From a bacterium UBP15_UBA6099 (GTDB lineage Bacteria > UBP15 > UBA6099): a stretch of 34,454 nucleotides of DNA. The first letter of the stretch is position 1, and the number at the start of each line of letters is the position of its first letter. The stretch lies in contig DIWT01000042.1 of the NCBI GenBank assembly GCA_002435745.1, positions 1 through 34,454 on the forward strand. Reading direction: 5' to 3'. Both the position numbers and the translations under genes were made by a program. Below, piece after piece: positions 16,901-23,350 of the stretch. The notes below the pieces were generated by a model that saw only the letters and a program-made list of their open reading frames with translations, had not been told where the DNA came from and searched no databases.

Positions 16901-17821
16901 GGAGCGCGCGCCGCTGCCGATGTTCAGGATTTAAAAGCGAGCGTGGCTTCTCTTGAATCGCGTTTCTCGAGCGTGCTAGAAGAGGTTGCTTCTTTGAGCG
17001 GCGGCGGCGAGGATGGGCTTGACCGCAAATTAATCGACCTTGATGAGAAACTTACTACTATTGAAAGGTTGATTGAATCAGAGCCTGTCCAAGAGAATTC
17101 CGCGGTTCCGGAGTTTTTGGAAATTGAGGAACTGAAAAAGCAAATAAGCGAACTTTCCGAATCTGTGAAAAAGATTGAATCAGGAGAGGGCGCGGGAATC
17201 GCGCGGATCGATATCGAATCTGTGTCCGCGCTAGCGGAAGAGAAATTCGAAAAATGGAAAAAAGATTTGCAGGAAAGCGTCAATAAGGAGATGGGAATCC
17301 GTTTCGCGGAGTTCGAAAAACTTGCCGAGGAAGCTGAGAGGAAGAGCGCGGACGAAAGCGGGACGCTAGCGGCGACCGCTGAAAGGACTTTTGCGGGCGG
17401 GCTGGAGAAACTGCGCGAGGAGATGGAACGGGAGATAGAGAAAAGAATGGCGGAAGCGCGGCCCAAGCCGGTTGATGAAGACGCGCTGAGGATGAAAGTG
17501 ACAAAGGATTTGATGGAAGCGGCGGGCGGCCCCGGAATGATCAAGCTCGCGTTCGACCCGGCCCGGCTCGCGCGCAGGGCGGAAGGGTTCCCGGAAAAAG
17601 CCACAGAGGAGAATGTCGCGGATTTCTTCGGCGGTCAACTTGCCTCCGCGATGCTCGGAAAACGCGCGCCGAGGGACATTTACACGGAAGAGAACGTGCG
17701 CGTCGTTCAGAAGGGCGAAGCCCTGACCGAAGAGGTTTTGCGCCGGGCGCGGGACTACGGGAAATTCATAGAGCTTTCGCTCGATTTCAAGTCCGGAGAA
17801 GGACAGGCAAAAGACGCCTGA
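14000..17821 (+). CDS. Giant PRC-barrel / coiled-coil protein with internal repeats
   Basis: The 1273-residue product starts at the ATG preceded by GAAAGGA; an open frame reaching back to 13961 lacks a ribosome binding site. Residues about 10-170 form two PRC-barrel-like units (RLTEFRNLPVVNVADG, and a second around LLGSKVFVENVDKTIGFVKDVG). About 220-1130 is alpha-helical coiled coil, rich in Glu, Lys, Ala and Ser. The last 130 residues are a distinct globular tail (DPARLARRAEGF, NVADFFGGQLASAML, YTEENVRVVQKGEALTEEVLRRARDYGKFIELSLDF) that resembles the end domain of other PRC-barrel proteins. There is no signal peptide or membrane helix, so it is probably cytoplasmic. PRC barrels often bind RNA or partner proteins; a scaffold or polar/envelope-tethered role is only inference. 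Near-identical repeats lie in the coil. Confidence 0.85.
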   Translation: MSEARTGKRMKRLTEFRNLPVVNVADGNELGAVNSFLIDTEQGKLAGFVLASKPGGYGVRVVPLSAVSSFGSFAMTLKRDGEAVDLIGDPYLLSLFEKDVPLLGSKVFVENVDKTIGFVKDVGVSVEDGELLLLTVTSDAGFTSPYRASIPYGAVVSADRDTVVIKSDERLRYVKMSAAGSAGADSAALVPLVIEEHKLAEAMNERVREEMEKVMSGLRSALGFEFERHFLSKHKEPMASELLAQLKGSIEAVYENRFNEAARAFRELLMETARGLVKGENFESRLAAAGDDAKRINDELSSRMESTVEALRNELAAAKAGLSDAIRSEDESTRRTLESVIDSMASKLESATDRKLRALSDEIAARVEDASQAADTRLLKIDAGARDFEKSLRASIEQTRAFVSDEVSQAMAAMSAQLEEARAKFSETLDRAAKESSTTFASFKRNIEAEITKIRQESEAAKQEISRAAKESDSKIGSAITEAKAETAELIRSLKDELFGRMNDELRAVKEEIKSVEMKIPALDPADVREELSSAMAEMEARMDGMAERSAATESALREAETKLEGAADKSELENASAKLEAAIKDESTRLTSLMEMFAEKEALSSAMAEMEARMDGMAERSAATESALREAETKLEGAADKSELENALEIFRMSKEEVESFMETVVTTADYEADRIAIFEKLSGETERVSEESRIASESLKGAFEKSLSGIQSQFESLKNEHEALLESRLAAFAEKEALESALADISSRADNFVSKTDIESSFNEIHSKLGSFTEKKELESAVKELETLLKRAADKGELDRIKTEFEEMTGKLASFEDMEAGIAGAEERLRGELIGSLAPYVDSAKLDESNRAVLSEISEKIEELAKEVSEKIDNISDSISNVSGVEERLRGELIGSLAPYVDSAKLEESRRSVLSEISAKMDETIEEMLGKIDGLTVSISKAEDAAKALNSIEGKISEIGKVAAEGARAAADVQDLKASVASLESRFSSVLEEVASLSGGGEDGLDRKLIDLDEKLTTIERLIESEPVQENSAVPEFLEIEELKKQISELSESVKKIESGEGAGIARIDIESVSALAEEKFEKWKKDLQESVNKEMGIRFAEFEKLAEEAERKSADESGTLAATAERTFAGGLEKLREEMEREIEKRMAEARPKPVDEDALRMKVTKDLMEAAGGPGMIKLAFDPARLARRAEGFPEKATEENVADFFGGQLASAMLGKRAPRDIYTEENVRVVQKGEALTEEVLRRARDYGKFIELSLDFKSGEGQAKDA
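15599..15726 (+). repeat. Internal coding repeat A, copy 1
   Basis: This 128-base segment recurs at 15815-15942, offset by exactly 216 bases (72 codons). The two copies differ at four positions, all synonymous third bases (Ala, Asp, Arg, Ala), so the encoded 43-residue coil segment (residues about 534-576), which includes EARMDGMAERSAATESAL, is identical. Confidence 0.95.
15815..15942 (+). repeat. Internal coding repeat A, copy 2
   Basis: Second copy of repeat A (residues about 606-648), 97% identical to 15599-15726 at the DNA level and 100% at the protein level. More diverged relatives follow: an AFAEKEALESALADISSR segment and an FTEKKELESAVKELE segment keep the same register, so an older repeat series underlies the recent duplication. 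Confidence 0.95.
16481..16578 (+). repeat. Internal coding repeat B, copy 1
   Basis: This 98-base segment encodes EERLRGELIGSLAPYVDSAK plus a further helix and recurs at 16661-16758, offset by exactly 180 bases (60 codons). About 11 bases differ, mostly third positions, with D/E, N/R and A/S changes. Confidence 0.93.
16661..16758 (+). repeat. Internal coding repeat B, copy 2
   Basis: Second copy of repeat B (residues about 888-920). It is more diverged from its partner than the two copies of repeat A are from each other, which suggests separate duplication events within the coiled coil. Confidence 0.93.
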
Positions 17822-17870
17822 GTCCGGATGGAAACTCAAGGCGGCGCAACCGCCGGGGAGCCCTTGTAAA

Positions 17871-19040
17871 ATGCCGACGAACCGCATGGATGACAACTGC
17901 GTGGTTTGCGTCACAGGAGCGTCCGGCTTTGCCGGATCGACCGCCGTCGACTTTCTTTTGCTTAACGGCTATTCAGTTCTCGCCACGGACATGAGGGGGC
18001 GCGATTTCCGCGCCGCGCGGGAGCATGAGCGTTTCATGCGCGACAACCCCAGTCAGTACCGGGGCGTTTCTTTGGAGATTGTTCCGGCGGACCTTACAAA
18101 ACCGTCTGACGCCGCCGCATTGTTCAAGGGACGGCGAGTAAGATATCTGCTTCACCCCGCCGCGCTGTTCAGCATGGGGGCGGCCAAAGAAGCGTTGTGG
18201 GCGGTCAATGTGGAGGGAACTCGCAACCTCCTCGAAGCCGCCGCCGAACACGCGCCGGAACTGCTCGGCGCCGCTGTCTGGAGCACTTCTCAGGTGTACG
18301 GCGACGCCTCCGCCTCCCGCATTTCGGAAGACGCGGTTCCCAATCCAACGACTCTGTACGCCAGATCGAAGCTAGAAGAGGAGCAGGTGGCTCTCGAATT
18401 CGAGCGCAAAGGCCTTCCCGTCATAGTAATCCGCCCGGCGAACGTTTACGGTCCGAGGAATTTCTACAGGATGTACCGCATGGTGAGACCGATATCATTG
18501 GGCGTCGCTCCTCTACCCGGAGACGGTTCGGCTGTGACTCATCTCGTTCACATAGACGATGTTACCGCAGCGGCGACGCACCTAGTTTACGTTATGGAAC
18601 ATCAGAAGCTGTCCGGCAAAATATTCAATGTGGCGGATGACTTCCCCGCGGACGTCAAGACCGTCATGTCCGCGGTCGCGTCGGAGCTTAGAGCGTCTTC
18701 ACCGAGCCTGAAGCTTCCGCGGGCCGCGTTCAAACTTCTCGGCGGCGTCTTGCCTAAAGGAAAACGCGTGCCGTTCTTCGATTCCGACCCTGAAGAGTTC
18801 AACGAGCTTTTTAAGGATTTTTCCCTAGACACGACCGCGCTGAAGAAGGCGGGATACATTTTTAAATATCCTGATTTCCGCGTCGGCATAAAAGGCGCTC
18901 TCGACTGGTACGCCCGAAACGGAGCGCTTCCCTCCATCTGGCGCATGACTCATTCAGACTGGAGCGGATATTGGTCTTCTCTGCGTCCTGAAGAGCGCCC
19001 GTTCGCCGACTATCGTCTCATAGCGGCAACGCGAGGCTGA
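17871..19040 (+). CDS. NAD-dependent epimerase/dehydratase (extended SDR, 3beta-HSD-like)
   Basis: The 389-residue Rossmann enzyme has GASGFAG (16-22) for dinucleotide binding, a catalytic Ser/Thr region STSQVYGD (138-145), YARSK with Y163 and K167, and the RPANVYGPRNFYRMYR and VHIDDV segments of extended SDRs. It could act on a nucleotide sugar, a sterol-like or another hydroxy/keto substrate; family alone does not decide. The start is ATG 17871 or ATG 17886. GGGGAG stands about 10 bases before the first, next to a GGCGG/CCGCC hairpin (17840-17854) that could mask it. It lies 49 bases after the PRC-barrel gene and 42 bases before the protease gene, on the same strand. Confidence 0.85.
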   Translation: MPTNRMDDNCVVCVTGASGFAGSTAVDFLLLNGYSVLATDMRGRDFRAAREHERFMRDNPSQYRGVSLEIVPADLTKPSDAAALFKGRRVRYLLHPAALFSMGAAKEALWAVNVEGTRNLLEAAAEHAPELLGAAVWSTSQVYGDASASRISEDAVPNPTTLYARSKLEEEQVALEFERKGLPVIVIRPANVYGPRNFYRMYRMVRPISLGVAPLPGDGSAVTHLVHIDDVTAAATHLVYVMEHQKLSGKIFNVADDFPADVKTVMSAVASELRASSPSLKLPRAAFKLLGGVLPKGKRVPFFDSDPEEFNELFKDFSLDTTALKKAGYIFKYPDFRVGIKGALDWYARNGALPSIWRMTHSDWSGYWSSLRPEERPFADYRLIAATRG

Positions 19041-19082
19041 GAAGCCTTGAACGCGTCGCGTTCGATTCTTAGAATAAACTAA

Positions 19083-21701
19083 ATGCATATTGCTCAAATA
19101 AAAAGAATCGCGGTTGTGTTGATAGCGGCGCTCACTCTAGCGGCGGCTACGGCGGCGCGCGCGTCTCTGCTCGACAAAATCCAGTGGAAGACTGAAAAGC
19201 ATTACGGCAATTCTACTGTTCAGCAGATAGGGCAATACTACGGCTACATAGAGGACGCTCCGCTCGCGGACTATGTCAACAGAATGGGGCGCTCTATAGC
19301 GAGCGTCGGCCACAGGACGGACATCAACTATGAATTCTTCATCGTCGACACCGACGAGGTGAACGCGTTCGCCGCCCCCGGAGGCTTCGTTTTCATCACA
19401 AGAGGCATGTTGGAAGAAGCGGAAACCGAAGACGAAATCGCGGGAGTGATCGGCCATGAGGTCGCTCATATCTCCGCAAAACACGGGGCTAAAAGGATAA
19501 AGAAACTTCCGTTCATACTTATCGGAATGGGCATTCTCGCTTCGAAAACGGACGACACGACGACCAGAATCGCGGAGTATGCCCTGTCTCTTGCCCAGCT
19601 TCATTACAGCCGCGAAGACGAATATGAGGCTGACAAACTCGGCGCGGCATACTCTCGCGACGCAGGGTACGACCCCAGAGCGCTAGCGTCGATGTTCCGC
19701 AAACTCGAAAAAGAAAATCCGTCCGGAAATCTGTCGAAACTGGAAGTGGCGCTATCTTCCCACCCCAAGACGACCGGTCGCATCAACAGTCTCGCGGCAA
19801 ACCCGGCGCTCGCCGAAACGCTGGACGAGCGTCTGTATCGCGCTATGGGACACGCGTCGCGGCATTACTATCGCGAGGCCGCAGGAGAATTCAGGGCCGC
19901 GCTGTCTCTGGCTCCGACGGACGCGCGCGCTCTCAACGGGCTTGCCACCGCCCTGACGGAACTCGGAGAGTTCGACGAAGCGGAGAGGCGCTATCAGGAC
20001 ATTTTGGCGAACGACCCCGAAGACGCCGCTGCGGCGCATGGACTGGAACGCATCGAAGAACTGCGCGGCTCGGCAGGGGCGGAGCGGCGCGCTCCCGGTT
20101 TCGCGTCATTGCCTGAGGATAAAAGAGAGTCTCTCGCCTCGGCCCTGACGAGCGCCGCCGACGAACTCGACAAAGCCGCAGGCCCGGCGGCCAATAATTT
20201 TAAAGCGCTGGCATCCAGACTCGATGACATGCAAGAGGCGTTTTACAGAGACCTTTCCTCTTTCCGAACCACCGCGGATAAAGTCAGAAGCAACGACCGG
20301 GGCAGGTCCGCGATTCTCGAACAGGCTTCGAATTTCTTCGGCGGATATCTCGCCGCTCTTGATTATTACAAGCAGACTGGCAGAAGGCTCCTCGAAGCCG
20401 CCGATGAGATGAAAGTGAACGCCAGAATCGCCGCTTACAAACTGTCCCGCGCGGAGGAATCCGGCGCAAACGCGGCTCAGGCGGCTCGCGAACTGGAACG
20501 CGCCATTCTTCGCATGGCCTCGGACTCGGATTTCCTTTTATCGCGAGTGGTCGAAACCGCTGAAGTCGCGCAAAAAGGATACGAAACGACGAGCGCCACG
20601 ATGCGCGAGCTTGAATTTTCTTTGTTCGCTTCCGAGGAGCCGATTGACAACTTCACCGGCTCGATTCTTTTCAATCGCACAGTCGACCAGTTGGACTCTT
20701 TGGATAAATCGTTTTCCTCCACAGAGAAGATAGGCGAGTCAATTGACAGGAGCGTGGCCGGAATGAGGCGCGCTAGCGCGAATCTCAACGCCGCAATGAT
20801 GTCGGAGAGGGAAACCGACATATTGTTGAGGCAAGTCGAGCGCAGGTTCGGGATGAAAGTCGAAACGATGCGCTCGCTGTTAGGAAAAGGTTTCGGAGCG
20901 GCGGACGCCGTTCTGATTCACAATATGGCGGCTTCAGCGTCCCAAGACCCTGTGGAGTTCGCTTACGGCTTCAATCCCGGCAAGGGCCTTCACGAAGACG
21001 ATTTTTTCTCGGGCGAAACAAAAGCGAGCGGAAACGCTCTTCTGCTGAAACTCCTTGAGGACGATATCAAAGCGGCAACGGGCAGGTTCCCCTCGGCGCA
21101 TATAAGTCCCGAACCCGACCCTTCTCCGCGTTCATTCTTGAAACATGAGAGCGGAGACGAAGCGCTTGAGAGCGCGGCGGCGTCGCTCGAAGCGGGTGAA
21201 CCGGACAAAGCCGCGGCGGCGATAAGCGAGCGCGGAAAGAAACTGCCCGCTACTATGGCCTCCCACGCTCTGCTTGCTGCGGCTCACAGAATGCGCGACG
21301 ACTCGGATTCCGCCGTCGTCGAACTCAAGCGGGCGCTCAACAAGCGGTCTGACATTTTCGAGTTGAGGCTCGCCCTCGGCAACGCGTTCGCTGACTTGGA
21401 AAGATATGACGACGCGTTGAACGAATACGGAGCCGCCTCGGCTCTGGCTCCTGAGAGACCCGAATCGTTCAGCGCGACGGGGCGAGCTTTCGCAATGAAA
21501 GGCGACTTGCCTCGCGCAAGCGAGAACTTTAAAATGGCCCAGAGCATAGGGGACTCACGGCCGGAGACGATAGTCAACCTCGGCCTTGTGTATTATCGCG
21601 AAGGCAGGCTGGCTGACGCTCTTGCCATGTTCGAGTCGGCCCTAGAACTCGATCCCTCCAACGAATCTCTGGCCGGAATGGCGGCGGCTCTAAAAAAATG
21701 A
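19083..21701 (+). CDS. Secreted M48 metalloprotease with TPR repeats and a long helical insert (BepA-like, enlarged)
   Basis: The 872-residue protein begins with a signal peptide (about residues 1-27, ending ARA). An M48 peptidase domain follows with HEVAH at 125-129 and the third zinc ligand in EYEAD (E180), plus the NAFAAPGG segment typical of BepA/LoiP-type proteases. Residues about 250-325 form TPRs. About 335-640 is a helical region without TPR character, and the last 180 residues are further TPRs (ALNEYGAASALAPERPES, ALAMFESALELDPSNES). BepA of E. coli is about 490 residues and degrades or assists outer-membrane proteins in the periplasm; this protein is nearly twice that length. The next gene starts inside its stop codon (ATGA). 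Confidence 0.9.
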   Translation: MHIAQIKRIAVVLIAALTLAAATAARASLLDKIQWKTEKHYGNSTVQQIGQYYGYIEDAPLADYVNRMGRSIASVGHRTDINYEFFIVDTDEVNAFAAPGGFVFITRGMLEEAETEDEIAGVIGHEVAHISAKHGAKRIKKLPFILIGMGILASKTDDTTTRIAEYALSLAQLHYSREDEYEADKLGAAYSRDAGYDPRALASMFRKLEKENPSGNLSKLEVALSSHPKTTGRINSLAANPALAETLDERLYRAMGHASRHYYREAAGEFRAALSLAPTDARALNGLATALTELGEFDEAERRYQDILANDPEDAAAAHGLERIEELRGSAGAERRAPGFASLPEDKRESLASALTSAADELDKAAGPAANNFKALASRLDDMQEAFYRDLSSFRTTADKVRSNDRGRSAILEQASNFFGGYLAALDYYKQTGRRLLEAADEMKVNARIAAYKLSRAEESGANAAQAARELERAILRMASDSDFLLSRVVETAEVAQKGYETTSATMRELEFSLFASEEPIDNFTGSILFNRTVDQLDSLDKSFSSTEKIGESIDRSVAGMRRASANLNAAMMSERETDILLRQVERRFGMKVETMRSLLGKGFGAADAVLIHNMAASASQDPVEFAYGFNPGKGLHEDDFFSGETKASGNALLLKLLEDDIKAATGRFPSAHISPEPDPSPRSFLKHESGDEALESAAASLEAGEPDKAAAAISERGKKLPATMASHALLAAAHRMRDDSDSAVVELKRALNKRSDIFELRLALGNAFADLERYDDALNEYGAASALAPERPESFSATGRAFAMKGDLPRASENFKMAQSIGDSRPETIVNLGLVYYREGRLADALAMFESALELDPSNESLAGMAAALKK

Positions 21702-23221
21702 AAAAATTAAAATTTGCTCTGACAAAATCATGGACAAAAAGAATCGTCGCGCGGACGGCTCTGCTGGCGGTTCTGTTGCTGGCCTCTCTCGCGTTTTCCA
21801 CCGAGAAAGCCCCGGAAGCCGCCGAAGGCCCGGTCGTCCTGCTTGAAGTCAAGGGAGTAATCGGCCACGCGACGAAGAATTACGTCACTCGCGGCGTCAA
21901 ACACGGCGAAAAAACAAACGCAGCCGCCGTGCTTATTACCATCGATACCCCCGGCGGCATGATGGACTCGATGAAGGATATCGCCACTGCGATTATAAAC
22001 TCGAAAGTCCCTGTGGTGGTCTATGTTTATCCGTCGGGAGCCACCGCGACCTCGGCTGGTTTTTTCCTGCTGATGGCGGCGGACGTGGCGGCGATGGCCC
22101 CGAACACGAGCGCAGGCTCCGCTCATCCAGTGGCGATGGGCGGCCAGCAGATGGACAAAACAATGAAGGAAAAGGTCGCCAATTACGCCGTCAAACTCAT
22201 GGAACAGTATGCAGAGCGGCGCGGCAGAAACATCGACGTCGCCCGCGACGCAGTTCTGCGCAGCATTTCCGTCACTTCTCAGGAAGCCCTCGACAAAGGC
22301 GTGATTGAGATTATCGCCGAAGACGTCGATGATCTGCTATCAAAAATCGACGGCTGGACGATCTCAAAAAGCGGACAGAAGACAGTCGAGTTTACTCCCG
22401 GCGAGGTGGAGCCGGAACTCCTCGACGAGTTGCGCGCGCGGGGCATGGAGGATATTGACGGCGGCGAAACCATCGTTTTCGACCTCAACCAAACGGATGA
22501 GGACATCCGCGAGCTTTTCAAGAAGCACGGGCTGCTCGACGACGATTCCGGCAGGTTCACTCTGCGCACGGACGGCGCTCCGGTGGAAAAACTTCCGATG
22601 TCTTTCCGCGAACTGTTCTTTCAGATGATAGGACACCCGCAGATAGCCTACATATTATTCATGATAGGCGTTTACGCTCTCATCTTCGAAGTTACTCATC
22701 CCGGAGCCATCTTCCCCGGCGTGGTGGGCGCTATCTGCCTCGTCATCGCGTTCACCGCCTTTCAGGTCATCCCGATAAACACAGTCGGGCTTGCTCTCAT
22801 CGTCGGCGCTTTCGTTCTGTTCGTGTTGGAAATATTCATAGTCAGCCACGGTTTGCTGGCTCTGGGAGGTGTGGCTTTGATGGTCGTAGGCTCTCTAATG
22901 CTTGTGGACTCCACGGATCCCGCGCTTCAAATCAACATCTGGCTAATTCTTTCAACTGCTGGCACGACCGCTTTCCTCTTCGGGGTGGCCATAGCGGCCG
23001 TGATTGCGACTCACAGAAAAAAGGTGTCCACCGGACGCCGGGGCATGATCGGCATTAAGGGAAAAACCCTGACTGACGTCAATCCGGAAGGGAAATTTTC
23101 CGTCCGGGGCGAGATATGGAACGCGCGGTCAAAATCGGGCGACCCGATACTCGCCGGTGAGAGCGCTTTGGTTGTCGAAGTAGACGGAATGGAGCTTGTA
23201 ATAGAAAAAATCAAAGCATAG
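21698..23221 (+). CDS. nfeD: NfeD-family membrane-bound serine protease (ClpP-class), long form with insert
   Basis: The 507-residue protein has an N-terminal membrane or signal segment (about 15-34), a ClpP/SppA-fold domain (about 45-215), four to five transmembrane helices (about 312-440) and a C-terminal OB-fold NfeD domain (about 445-507). The likely catalytic dyad is Ser119 (ATSAGFF) and Lys159 (EKVANY), matching the Ser-Lys dyad known in archaeal 1510-N protease. Residues about 231-292 are an acidic stretch that I do not expect in the usual ~440-residue NfeD1b. Family members cleave membrane proteins; partners are often stomatins, but none is here. The 4-base ATGA overlap with the M48 gene implies coupled translation and a shared role in envelope protein quality control. 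Confidence 0.9.
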   Translation: MKKLKFALTKSWTKRIVARTALLAVLLLASLAFSTEKAPEAAEGPVVLLEVKGVIGHATKNYVTRGVKHGEKTNAAAVLITIDTPGGMMDSMKDIATAIINSKVPVVVYVYPSGATATSAGFFLLMAADVAAMAPNTSAGSAHPVAMGGQQMDKTMKEKVANYAVKLMEQYAERRGRNIDVARDAVLRSISVTSQEALDKGVIEIIAEDVDDLLSKIDGWTISKSGQKTVEFTPGEVEPELLDELRARGMEDIDGGETIVFDLNQTDEDIRELFKKHGLLDDDSGRFTLRTDGAPVEKLPMSFRELFFQMIGHPQIAYILFMIGVYALIFEVTHPGAIFPGVVGAICLVIAFTAFQVIPINTVGLALIVGAFVLFVLEIFIVSHGLLALGGVALMVVGSLMLVDSTDPALQINIWLILSTAGTTAFLFGVAIAAVIATHRKKVSTGRRGMIGIKGKTLTDVNPEGKFSVRGEIWNARSKSGDPILAGESALVVEVDGMELVIEKIKA

Positions 23222-23350
23222 TTTTAGTGTTTGCTAGCGGCGGCAATCGGTCGCGCCGCGAATCAACAACGAGAAAGGTCAAAGTTATTTCAAGATGAAT
23301 AATAATTCTTCGCGGATGAGCGGAACTTCGCATCCCGCGTTTTTAGTCTA

